Below are positions 6,929 through 14,543 of a DNA stretch of 33,137 nucleotides, one piece after another (the first letter of the stretch is position 1; each line of letters starts with the position of its first letter). The notes beneath the pieces were generated by a model, which had not been told where the DNA came from, ran no database searches, and saw nothing but the letters and a program-made list of their open reading frames with translations. The position numbers and the translations under genes are program-made. This stretch comes from JAJPHT01 sp035687045. Lineage in GTDB: Archaea; Thermoplasmatota; SW-10-69-26; JACQPN01; JAJPHT01. The stretch is taken from positions 1 to 33,137 of the forward strand of contig DASRYU010000024.1 in NCBI GenBank assembly GCA_035687045.1, written 5' to 3'.

Positions 6929-9187
6929 ATGAAGACGACCATCGTCGGGGCCGGCCCCGGAGGCCTCTACGCGGCCATTCTCCTGCGGAAAGCGGACCCC
7001 GCGAGCGAGGTCACCGTCCTCGAGCGCAACCGCCTCGACGACACGTTCGGCTTCGGCGTCGTCCTCTCCGACGCGACGCGCGAGACGCTCGCCGAGCTCG
7101 ACCCCCGGACGTTCGAGGAGATCGAGCGCAGGAGCGCGCACTGGGACGACATCGACATCCACTACAAGGGGCACAAGCTCGTCTCCACCGGGCACGGCTT
7201 CTCGGGCATCTCGCGGCAGGTCCTTCTCGACATCCTCGCGCGCCGCGCGCGCGAGCTTGGCGCCGACCTCCGCTTCCAGCGCGAGGTGCGCTCGCTCGAG
7301 GAGCTGCGCGACAGCGACCTCATCGTCGCCGCCGACGGCGTCAACAGCACGCTGCGCGGCTTCGTCGAGAAGGAGGTGCGCCCGAGCGTCGAGATGCGGC
7401 CCAACCGCTTCGTCTGGCTCGGCACGGACCAGCCGCTCACCGCGTTCACCTTCCACTTCCCCGAGACGGAGCACGGTCTCTGGCGCCTCCACTCGTACCC
7501 CTACGACGAGCGCCGCTCGACGTTCATCGTCGAGACGACGGAGCGCACGTGGCGCAACGCGGGTCTCGACAAGGCGAGCGAGGACGAGACGGTGGCCTTC
7601 TGCGAGAAGCTCTTCGAGACGGAGCTCGGCGGCCATCGCCTCTTCAAGAACCGCTCCCTCTGGCGCCAGTTCCCCATCGTCAAGTGCGCCCACTGGCACT
7701 CCGGCAACGTCGCGCTCCTCGGCGACGCGGCGCACACGACGCACTTCAGCATCGGCTCGGGCACGAAGCTCGCGATGGAGGACGCGCAGGCCCTTGTGCA
7801 GGCCGTGACGCGCGAGAGCGACATCGGGCACGCGCTCAAGCTCTACGAGCAGGCGCGTCGGCCGCAGGTGGAATCGTTCCAGCGCGCGGCGCACGTGTCG
7901 CTCACGTGGTTCGAGGACACGGAGCGCTACATGCGCCACGAGCCTATCCAGTTCGCGTTCTCGCTCCTCACGCGCAGCTTCCGCGTGACGCACGAGGAGC
8001 TCCAGCGGCGCGACCCCGGCTACGTCGCGAGCGTCGACCGCTGGTTCGCGGAGCGCGCGGCGAAGCAGAGCGGCGTCGCGGTGCCGCTCGACCCGCCGCC
8101 CCCGCCCATGTTCACGCCCTACCGCGTGCGCGACCTCGTGCTCCAGAACCGCATCGTCGTCTCGCCGATGTGCATGTACAGCGCGGACGACGGCACCATC
8201 AACGACTGGCACCTCGTCCACCTGGGCTCGCGCCTCGTCGGCGGGGCGGGCCTCGTCATCGCGGAGATGACCGACGTGAGCCGCGAGGGGCGCATCACGC
8301 CCGGCTGCGCGGGGCTCTACAAGGACGAGCACGTCGAGGCGTGGCGGCGCGTGACGGAGTTCGCGCACCGCTGGACAAGCGCGAAGATCGGCGTCCAGCT
8401 CGGGCACGCGGGCCGAAAGGCGGCGACCACGCGCCCGTGGGAGAAGGACGACAACGAGCCGCTCGAGATCGGCGCGTGGCCCATCGTCGCGCCCTCCGCC
8501 CTTCCGTACTTCCCGGACCGCAGCCAGACGCCGCGCGAGATGAGCCGCGAGGACATGGACAAGGTCCTCACGGACTACGTCGACGCAGCGAAGCGCGCCG
8601 AGAAGGCGGGGTTCGATTGGCTCGAGCTGCACTACGCGCACGGCTACCTCATGGCGACGTTCCTGTCGCCGCTCACGAACCGGCGCCGCGACGAGTACGG
8701 CGGCTCGCTCGAGAACCGCCTGCGCTTCCCGCTCGAGGTCTTCGACGCCGTCCGCCGCGTCTGGCCCGCCGCGAAGCCGATGTCCGTGCGCATCTCGGCG
8801 GTGGATTGGGCGCCCGGCGGCAACGAGAGCAACGACGCGGTCGCGATCGCGCGCGCGTTCAAGGAGCACGGCGTCGACATCATGGACGTCTCGGCGGGGC
8901 AGACGGTGCCCGACGCGAAGCCCGTCTACGGCCGCCAGTTCCAGACGCCCTTCAGCGAGCGCGTGCGCATCGAGGCGGGCGTGCCCACGATGACCGTCGG
9001 CAACATCTCGTCCTACTCGGACGTGAACACCATCCTCATCGCCGGCCGCGCGGACCTGTGCGTCCTCGCGCGCGCGCACCTGTACGACCCGTACTGGGCG
9101 CGGCACGCGGCGGCGGAGCTGGGCCACGCCATGCCGTGGCCGCCGCAGTACGAGTCGCTCCAGCGCTACAAGGCCCGTTTCAAGTGA
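6929..9187 (+). CDS. 2-aminobenzoyl-CoA monooxygenase/reductase-type fused flavoprotein
   Basis: A two-domain flavoprotein of 752 residues. The N-terminal domain is an FAD aromatic hydroxylase: GAGPGG at residues 7-12, VAADGVNSTLR near 136-146 and ALLGDAAHTTHFSIGSG near 268-284. From about residue 394 an Old-Yellow-Enzyme domain follows, with MCMYSADDG, QLGHAGRKA, LHYAHGYLMATFLSPLTN and RRDEYGGSLENR. Known proteins with this fusion are 2-aminobenzoyl-CoA monooxygenase/reductase and salicylyl-CoA 5-hydroxylase relatives, which hydroxylate and then reduce the ring of an aryl-CoA. The neighbouring ligase and RidA-like genes favour the aminobenzoyl substrate; salicylyl-CoA remains possible. An in-frame GTG lies 15 bases upstream, but the ATG directly precedes the dinucleotide-binding strand. 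Confidence 0.92.
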   Translation: MKTTIVGAGPGGLYAAILLRKADPASEVTVLERNRLDDTFGFGVVLSDATRETLAELDPRTFEEIERRSAHWDDIDIHYKGHKLVSTGHGFSGISRQVLLDILARRARELGADLRFQREVRSLEELRDSDLIVAADGVNSTLRGFVEKEVRPSVEMRPNRFVWLGTDQPLTAFTFHFPETEHGLWRLHSYPYDERRSTFIVETTERTWRNAGLDKASEDETVAFCEKLFETELGGHRLFKNRSLWRQFPIVKCAHWHSGNVALLGDAAHTTHFSIGSGTKLAMEDAQALVQAVTRESDIGHALKLYEQARRPQVESFQRAAHVSLTWFEDTERYMRHEPIQFAFSLLTRSFRVTHEELQRRDPGYVASVDRWFAERAAKQSGVAVPLDPPPPPMFTPYRVRDLVLQNRIVVSPMCMYSADDGTINDWHLVHLGSRLVGGAGLVIAEMTDVSREGRITPGCAGLYKDEHVEAWRRVTEFAHRWTSAKIGVQLGHAGRKAATTRPWEKDDNEPLEIGAWPIVAPSALPYFPDRSQTPREMSREDMDKVLTDYVDAAKRAEKAGFDWLELHYAHGYLMATFLSPLTNRRRDEYGGSLENRLRFPLEVFDAVRRVWPAAKPMSVRISAVDWAPGGNESNDAVAIARAFKEHGVDIMDVSAGQTVPDAKPVYGRQFQTPFSERVRIEAGVPTMTVGNISSYSDVNTILIAGRADLCVLARAHLYDPYWARHAAAELGHAMPWPPQYESLQRYKARFK

Positions 9188-9229
9188 GGTGATATCCTGC
9201 AGCTCCGCGAGATCCCCGAGCGGTTCAAC
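9186..9229 (+). promoter_or_regulatory. Strong Shine-Dalgarno and possible CTG-initiated N-terminus of the ligase
   Basis: GAGGTGAT (9186-9193) is complementary to the usual 3' end of 16S rRNA and lies far upstream of the ATG at 9230. The same frame reads back from that ATG as LQLREIPERFN and begins with CTG at 9197, three bases after the Shine-Dalgarno. PERFN resembles the conserved N-terminus of benzoate-CoA ligases. Initiation at CTG, giving 11 extra residues, is therefore plausible though unproven; no ATG, GTG or TTG lies in this frame in the gap. Confidence 0.5.
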
Positions 9230-10807
9230 ATGGCGGACCACTTCCTGTTCGACCGCCTCCAGGAAGGGATGGGCGAGCGCGTCGCCATCCGCACCGTCGA
9301 CCGCGCGCTCACCTACGCGCAGGTGGCGGCGGAGTCGGAGCGCTTCGGCAACGCGCTGCGCGCGCTCGGCGTGCTGCCCGAGGAGCGCGTCCTCCTCTCG
9401 CTCCCCGACGTGCCCGAGTTCGCGGCCGGCATCTTCGGCACGCTGCGCGTCGGCGGCGTCGTGGGCATGGTGAACCCGCTCCTCCCGGCGGAGGACCTCG
9501 CCTACTACATCGAGTACACGCGCTGCCGCGTCCTCCTCTGCGACGCGGACGTGGCGCAGAAGCTCGCGCCCATGGTCGAGCGGTTCCCCCTCCTCCGGGG
9601 CATCGTGGTGCTGGGCGAGGCGCCGGCGGGGCCGCGCTTCCATCGCTATGACGAGCTCCTGCGCGCGCAGCCCGCGCGGTGCGAGCCGTTCCCCACCTCG
9701 CGCGACGACCCCGCCTACTGGCTCTTCACCTCCGGCTCGACGGGGAAGCCGAAGGCCGTCATGCACCTCCACCACGACTTCCCCTGGCACGCGGAGCGCT
9801 ACGCGCGGCACGTCCTCGGGTACGCGAAGGAGGACGTCACCCTCTCCGTCGCGCGCCTCTTCTTCGGCTACGCGACCGGCACGAACCTCTTCTTCCCGTT
9901 CCTCGTGGGCGCGACGACGTGCCTCTTCCCCGAGAAGCCGACGCCCGAGGTGCTCTTCGAGCACATCGAGCGCTTCCGTCCCACCATCCTGACGAGCGTC
10001 CCCACGTCCATCAACGCGATGGTCTCGCACGCTGACGCGCCGCGGCGCGACCTCTCGTCGCTTCGTGCGGTCATCTCGGCGGGCGAGGCGCTCCCGCCGG
10101 AGCTCTACCACCGCTGGGTCAAGCAGTTCGGCGTCGAGATCTACGACGGCATCGGGAGCGCCGAGAGCTTCCACATCTACATCTCGAACAGGCCCGGCGA
10201 CGTCACGCCCGGCTCCCTCGGCAAGATCGTTCCCGGCTTCGAGGCGAAGATCACGCGCGAGGACGGCACGCTCGCGGACGTCGACGAGATCGGCACGCTC
10301 TGGGTGCGCGGCGACAGCGTCGGCGTGGGCTACTGGCAGGCGCACGAGAAGTCGAAGGAGACGTTCCACGGCGACTGGATCAAGAGCGCCGACCTCTTCC
10401 GCCGCGACGCCGAAGGGCGCTACTGGTACGCGGGCCGCGCCGACGACCTCCTGAAGGTGGGCGGCATCTTCGTCTCGCCGCTCGAGGTCGAGGACCGCCT
10501 CCTGCAGCACGCGGCCGTCGCGGAATGCGTCGTCGTGGCGTACACCGAGCAGGGGCTCGAGAAGCCGCTCGCGTTCGTCCTCCCGAGGAAGGGCGTGGAG
10601 CCGTCGGAGAAGCTCGCCCTCGAGCTCGCGGCCTTCGCGAAGGAGGGGCTCGCGGCGTACAAGTACCCCCGCCGCGTGCGCTTCGTCGAGGACCTCCCGC
10701 GCAACGACCGCGGCAAGGCGGAGCGCAAGAAGCTGCGCGAGAGCCTCGCGCGCGAGGGCCTGGGCGGCTCGTTCGACACCGACCTCTCGGCGAGGAAGCG
10801 CGGGTGA
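9230..10807 (+). CDS. Aryl-CoA ligase, benzoate/2-aminobenzoate-CoA ligase type
   Basis: The protein has 525 residues from the ATG, or 536 if translation starts at CTG 9197. It is an adenylate-forming enzyme with the AMP-binding loop TSGSTGKPK (about 167-175), the benzoate-ligase-like LFFGYATGTNLFFPF, IGSAESFHIYISNRPG and GRADDLLKVGGIFVSP, and a C-terminal domain ending GKAERKKL with the likely catalytic Lys. The family activates aromatic acids with ATP and CoA. It follows the fused flavoprotein by only a few bases, so its product is probably that enzyme's substrate. 2-Aminobenzoate is the favoured acid; benzoate or salicylate cannot be excluded. Its stop overlaps the next start by 4 bases. 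Confidence 0.9.
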   Translation: MADHFLFDRLQEGMGERVAIRTVDRALTYAQVAAESERFGNALRALGVLPEERVLLSLPDVPEFAAGIFGTLRVGGVVGMVNPLLPAEDLAYYIEYTRCRVLLCDADVAQKLAPMVERFPLLRGIVVLGEAPAGPRFHRYDELLRAQPARCEPFPTSRDDPAYWLFTSGSTGKPKAVMHLHHDFPWHAERYARHVLGYAKEDVTLSVARLFFGYATGTNLFFPFLVGATTCLFPEKPTPEVLFEHIERFRPTILTSVPTSINAMVSHADAPRRDLSSLRAVISAGEALPPELYHRWVKQFGVEIYDGIGSAESFHIYISNRPGDVTPGSLGKIVPGFEAKITREDGTLADVDEIGTLWVRGDSVGVGYWQAHEKSKETFHGDWIKSADLFRRDAEGRYWYAGRADDLLKVGGIFVSPLEVEDRLLQHAAVAECVVVAYTEQGLEKPLAFVLPRKGVEPSEKLALELAAFAKEGLAAYKYPRRVRFVEDLPRNDRGKAERKKLRESLAREGLGGSFDTDLSARKRG

Positions 10808-11463
10808 TCGTCCTCCTGCCTATCGGCGCGACGGAGGCGCACGGGCCGCACCTTCCGCTCGACACGGACACGCTCATCGCGGCGGAGCTCGCGCGCCGCT
10901 GCCAGGCGCGCCTCGGGTGGCACGCGCGCGTGGAGGAGCCGTTCACCGCGACGGCCGCGGCGTACGCGCGCGACTTCGAGGGCACCGTCCACGTGGACCC
11001 GGCGGAGGAGTCGCGCGCGCTCGTCGAGCGCGTGCGCGGCATCCGCGCGGACCGCGTCGTCCTCGTCAACCTCCACTTCGACCCCGAGCACATGCGCGCG
11101 GTCAAGGACGCCGTCGCGCAGCTCCCGAACGTCGTCTGGCCGAACTTCACGCGGCGCGCGCACGCGCAGGCGATCGGCGCCGAGTTCGCGACCGGCGCCT
11201 GCCACGGCGGCGAGTTCGAGACGAGCCTCATGCTCGTGGCGGCGCCCGAGCGCGTGAAGCCGCTCTACCGCGCGCTCCCCGAGGTGCGCGTGGACCTCGC
11301 GCGCGCCATCCGCGACGGCAAGCGCAGCTTCCGCGAGGCCGGCGTGCACGAGGCCTACTGCGGGCACCCGGCGACGGCGACGCGCGAGGAGGGGGAGCGC
11401 CTTTACGCGGTGCTCGCCGACATCGTGCTCCGCGAGGTCGCCGCCGCGCCGCCCGCTCCGTGA
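10804..11463 (+). CDS. Creatininase-family metal-dependent amidohydrolase
   Basis: A 219-residue protein of the creatininase family. The metal-binding start PIGATEAHGPHLPLDTD gives Glu11, His13 and Asp22, and ACHGGEFETS supplies His134 and Glu137. Known members cut cyclic amides and formamides; the archaeal ArfB deformylase of flavin and F420 synthesis belongs here. Overlap with the ligase gene (GTGA) ties it to the aromatic pathway. I infer either N-formylkynurenine formamidase activity, feeding kynurenine to the nearby PLP enzyme, or cleavage of a ring-derived amide. An ArfB role is the main alternative. The protein is slightly short for the family but has the metal ligands. Confidence 0.8.
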   Translation: MIVLLPIGATEAHGPHLPLDTDTLIAAELARRCQARLGWHARVEEPFTATAAAYARDFEGTVHVDPAEESRALVERVRGIRADRVVLVNLHFDPEHMRAVKDAVAQLPNVVWPNFTRRAHAQAIGAEFATGACHGGEFETSLMLVAAPERVKPLYRALPEVRVDLARAIRDGKRSFREAGVHEAYCGHPATATREEGERLYAVLADIVLREVAAAPPAP

Positions 11464-11469
11464 GCCGGC

Positions 11470-12603
11470 TCAGCGGAGGCCGTGCCGCACGAGCGCGTCG
11501 ACGAGGCGCTGGTTCTCCTCGGGCGTGTTGTAGAAGTACGGCGACACGCGGAGCTTCCCCGGCCGGTGGTCGACGATGATCCTCTCCTGCGCGAGGAGCT
11601 TCGTCGCCTTCGCGGGGTCCTGCATGCGCAGCACGACGATGCCGCTCTGCTCGCGCGGGTCCTCGGGCGTTCCGAGCTCGAACTTCGCGTCCTTCGCGCG
11701 CTCGATGAGGTCGCGCACAAGCTCGCGCGTCGCGGTGTTGATGCGCTCGGGACCGATCTCGAGGACCATGTCGAGCGCGGCGCTGGCGCCCGCGACGCCG
11801 GCCATGTTGACCTCGCCGCCTTCGAAGCGGCGCGCGTCGGGCCAGTACTCGAAGCGCTTGAGGTCGAAGGAGAACATGTTCCTGTTCGCCCACCAGCCGG
11901 TGTGCGTGGGCGCGAGGCGCTCGATGAGCTCGCGCTTGACGTACATGTAGCAGCTCCCCGTGCCCCCCATGAGCCACTTGAGCGAGCCGGTGACGAAGAA
12001 GTCGCAGTCCATCGCGCGCACGTCGACCGGCAGCACGCCCGTCCCCTGGTAGTCGTCGCACAGGAACAGCGCGCCAGCGTCGTGCGCGAGCTTGCCCACC
12101 GCCTTCATGTCCTGCACGTAGCCGGTCGTGTAGCAGACGCGCGACGTGCCCACGAGCGCCGTGCGCGGCGTGATGGCGTCGCGCCACGCGTCGACGGGCA
12201 CGCGCACGCCGTCGGGCGAGGCAGCCCAGGCGAGCTTCGTGTGCCCCTTGACCTGGAACTGGTTGACGAGCGCCGGGAAATCGAGGTCGGAGACGGCGAT
12301 CTCGCTGCGCTCGCGGAAGTCCATCGCGCTCGCGAGCGAGGAGAGCGCGGCGCTGACGCTGGGCGTCCAGGCGATCTCCTCCGGCCGGGCGCCGATGAGG
12401 CGCGCGACCTTCGCGCGAAGCTCCGCGAGCTGTCCCACCCACAGCTCGTACCAGGCGGAGGCGCCAAGCTCCGTCCACTGGTCCAGGTAGGCGTCGATGG
12501 CGCGGCGCGTGCGGACGGACAACGCGCCCAGCGAGCAGGAGTTGAGGTACGTCACGCGCTCGAGGGTGGGGAACTCCGAGCGGTAGTGCGTGAGGTCCGC
12601 CAT
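11470..12603 (-). CDS. Class V PLP-dependent enzyme, kynureninase-like candidate
   Basis: The 377-residue protein has the class V aminotransferase fold. The PLP Lys is probably Lys209 in VTGSLKWLMGG, and the ring-nitrogen Asp lies in LCDDYQGTG (183 or 184). HTGWWANRNMFSFD and RRFEGGEVN resemble cysteine-desulfurase-like and kynureninase-like members. Kynureninase would release anthranilate, the acid expected by the ligase across the convergent border, and that context is the reason for the name. Lyase, desulfurase or epimerase functions cannot be ruled out, because the SLKW context is not a textbook kynureninase signature. The ATG at 12603 lies 27 bp after a TATA-like GCATAC. The stop is 6 bases from that of the amidohydrolase. 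Confidence 0.75.
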   Translation of the reverse strand: MADLTHYRSEFPTLERVTYLNSCSLGALSVRTRRAIDAYLDQWTELGASAWYELWVGQLAELRAKVARLIGARPEEIAWTPSVSAALSSLASAMDFRERSEIAVSDLDFPALVNQFQVKGHTKLAWAASPDGVRVPVDAWRDAITPRTALVGTSRVCYTTGYVQDMKAVGKLAHDAGALFLCDDYQGTGVLPVDVRAMDCDFFVTGSLKWLMGGTGSCYMYVKRELIERLAPTHTGWWANRNMFSFDLKRFEYWPDARRFEGGEVNMAGVAGASAALDMVLEIGPERINTATRELVRDLIERAKDAKFELGTPEDPREQSGIVVLRMQDPAKATKLLAQERIIVDHRPGKLRVSPYFYNTPEENQRLVDALVRHGLR

Positions 12604-12627
12604 CGCGGCTTCGAGGCGCCGTGGGAC

Positions 12628-12641
12628 GTATGCAGTTATCG
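12628..12641. promoter_or_regulatory. Bidirectional A/T patch between the PLP enzyme and sugar-bisphosphate isomerase
   Basis: GTATGCAGTTATCG is the only A/T-rich patch in the 72-bp divergent gap. On the minus strand GCATAC is centred 27 bp before the ATG of the PLP enzyme. On the plus strand GTTATCG lies about 35 bp before the GTG at 12673. The two promoters would overlap. Confidence 0.4.
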
Positions 12642-12675
12642 TCCTTGGCGCCCCGGGCGAGGAGCCGAAAGCGTG

Positions 12676-13581
12676 ATGCCCCCGCCGACCCCAGGATGGG
12701 GCGTGGTGAGCATCGAGTCGGCGGCGGAGGAGATCCGCAGCATGCGCGTGCGCGGGGCGGCCAAGATCGGGCGGTACGCGGCGCAGGCGCTCGGCGACAT
12801 GCCCTGGGACGGCCGCGACGAGACCCTGGAGGCCGCCGCGAACGCGCTCAAGGCCGCGCGGCCCAGCGCCGTCTCGCTCCCGAACGCGGTCGACTTCGTG
12901 GTGCGCGAGGCGAAGAAGGGCCCGCGCCCTGGGTCGCTGGGCGCCGCGGCGGCCGAGTTCGAGCGCCGCGCCGCGGGCGCGCTCACGAGCATCGCGCAGA
13001 ACGGCGCGGCCCTCGTGGAGGACGGCATGACGATCCTCACCATCTGCAACTCGCAGGGCGCCCTCGCGCCCCTTTTCGAGGCCGCGCGCCAGGGGCGGCG
13101 CTTCCACGTCATCGCGCTCGAGACGCGCCCGTGGCGCCAGGGGCTCCTCACCGTCGCGCAGCTCGCGAAGGAGGGCATCGACGCCTCCCTCGCCGTCGAC
13201 AGCGCGGCGTGGTCGCTCCTGCCGGAATGCGACCTCGTGCTCACGGGCGCCGACAGCATCGCGCGCAACGGCGACGTCATCAACAAGGTCGGCACGGGCG
13301 GCCTCGGCGTCCTCGCGCGCGAGCGGGGCGTGCCGCAATACTGCTGCGCGGAGACCTTCAAGCTCCACCCGAGGGCGGCGACGGGCGCGGACGTGCCCAT
13401 CGAGGAGCGCGAGGTGGCCGAGGTCGTCGCTCCCGGCGACATCCCGGCGACGGTGCGCGTCCGCAACCCCGTCTTCGACGTGACGGACCACCGGCTCGTG
13501 CGCGGGTACGTCACGGAGCTGGGCGTGCTGGGGCGCGACGAGATGGTGGCGTCCGCGCAGCGCGCGTGGGGCTGGGCGTAG
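12676..13581 (+). CDS. Ribose-1,5-bisphosphate isomerase (eIF2B-like family)
   Basis: This 301-residue protein belongs to the eIF2B alpha/methylthioribose-1-phosphate isomerase superfamily. The two catalytic residues known from the Thermococcus enzyme (Cys133 and Asp202) are matched by Cys124 in LTICNSQG and Asp193 in LTGADSIARNGD, with the same spacing of 69 residues. The C-terminal NKVGTGGLGVLARERGVP is typical. It converts ribose 1,5-bisphosphate to ribulose 1,5-bisphosphate in the archaeal nucleoside/pentose-bisphosphate pathway. Partner genes (AMP phosphorylase, RuBisCO) are not in the window. An in-frame GTG lies 3 bases upstream of the ATG used. Annotation as a translation initiation factor subunit would be wrong given the catalytic residues. 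Confidence 0.83.
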   Translation: MPPPTPGWGVVSIESAAEEIRSMRVRGAAKIGRYAAQALGDMPWDGRDETLEAAANALKAARPSAVSLPNAVDFVVREAKKGPRPGSLGAAAAEFERRAAGALTSIAQNGAALVEDGMTILTICNSQGALAPLFEAARQGRRFHVIALETRPWRQGLLTVAQLAKEGIDASLAVDSAAWSLLPECDLVLTGADSIARNGDVINKVGTGGLGVLARERGVPQYCCAETFKLHPRAATGADVPIEEREVAEVVAPGDIPATVRVRNPVFDVTDHRLVRGYVTELGVLGRDEMVASAQRAWGWA

Positions 13582-13582
13582 C

Positions 13583-14428
13583 TCAGGCGGGGCTCGCGGC
13601 GCCGGCGCTGCGGCGCGCGCGGGTGGGCGCGACGGGCGCGTAGGCGCGGTGGCGGGCCAGGTCGTAGTGGTGCCCCGAGGGGAGCGTGTGCAGGATGAGG
13701 CGGTCGACCGCGAGCGGCTCGTCGTGCGCCGCCGCGGGCGCGTTCGAGTAGCGGATCTCCTGCCCGTCGAAGATAACGACGCTTCCGGCGCCGACGACCT
13801 CGAGGCTCGAGCCGCGCATGACGACGGCGGTGTTCTCGCCGATGCCGATGCCCAGGAGCTCCGGGTGCGTCGCGATGGCCTCGAGGAGGCGGCCGAAGCG
13901 ACCGCGTTCCGTGAAGTGCGTGTCGATGATGGCGCCAGGCATGAGGCCCAGGCCGTGCGAGAGGTCCACGTTGCCTTTGCGCAGCGTGGCGATGCCCTGC
14001 GCGATCATCGTCGAGCTCATCGCGGCCGCGCCGGCGCTCGTGCCCGCGACGACGCCGCCCGCGGCGAGCTTCTCGCGCATCGCGGCGTGCACGGGCGTGC
14101 TGACGAGGATCTCGGAGAGGCGCGCCTGGTCGCCGCCCGTCATGTAGACGAGGTCCGCGCTCCGGATGCGCTCGACGTACGCCGCGTCGGCGGCCTCCTC
14201 GCGCGTGCGGATGTCGAGGACGCCGACCTCCTCCGCGCCGAGGTCGCGGAAGGCGGAGAAGTAGGGTCGCGCGGCTTCGCGCGGGTCGCCGCTCGCGGTG
14301 GGGATGATCTCCACGCGCCGGGCGGTGCCCGGAACTAGCTCCAGCGCCCGGCGGAGCACCGTCATCGAGTCGCGCTTGTCCTCCGCGCCGCCGACCGCGA
14401 CGAGGGTCCCGCGGGTCGCCTTGCCCAC
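13583..14428 (-). CDS. Cyanophycinase-like serine peptidase (S51 family)
   Basis: The 281-residue protein resembles cyanophycinase. It begins GKATRGTLVAVGGAEDK, has the nucleophile elbow VAGTSAGA (Ser131), and carries TGGDQARL and DTHFTERGRFGRL, all family landmarks. Cyanophycinase cuts the Asp-Arg storage polymer to dipeptides in the cytosol; other S51 members cut Asp-X dipeptides or isoaspartyl peptides. No cyanophycin synthetase is visible here, so polymer degradation is unproven. I start at the GTG at 14428, about 26 bp after a TATA-like CTTAAG, rather than the GTG 15 bases upstream. The C-terminal tail is basic and Ala-rich. Its stop is one base from that of the isomerase gene. Confidence 0.82.
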   Translation of the reverse strand: MGKATRGTLVAVGGAEDKRDSMTVLRRALELVPGTARRVEIIPTASGDPREAARPYFSAFRDLGAEEVGVLDIRTREEAADAAYVERIRSADLVYMTGGDQARLSEILVSTPVHAAMREKLAAGGVVAGTSAGAAAMSSTMIAQGIATLRKGNVDLSHGLGLMPGAIIDTHFTERGRFGRLLEAIATHPELLGIGIGENTAVVMRGSSLEVVGAGSVVIFDGQEIRYSNAPAAAHDEPLAVDRLILHTLPSGHHYDLARHRAYAPVAPTRARRSAGAASPA

Positions 14429-14451
14429 GACACGTCGTCGCACGCGCGGGT

Positions 14452-14457
14452 CTTAAG
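14452..14457 (-). promoter_or_regulatory. TATA-like box of the cyanophycinase-like gene
   Basis: CTTAAG, in the minus-strand context GCACTTAAGAC, is centred about 26 bp before the GTG at 14428. It supports leaderless initiation and decides between two possible GTG starts. Confidence 0.5.
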
Positions 14458-14503
14458 TGCATCGGAATGCGCCGGGTGACGCGAGCCGCGCGCGCCGCTG
14501 CGC

Positions 14504-14541
<38 letters not shown>

Positions 14542-14543
14542 CG

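Noticed and set aside
5870..10510. A 1,546-codon open frame on the minus strand, antisense to the catabolic cluster
   Set aside because: High GC removes stops from antisense frames. The translation is Arg/Glu/Val-rich with no domain motif, while the plus strand encodes clear enzymes throughout.
12676..13581. Translation initiation factor eIF-2B subunit
   Set aside because: The catalytic Cys and Asp of ribose-1,5-bisphosphate isomerase are present with the same 69-residue spacing.
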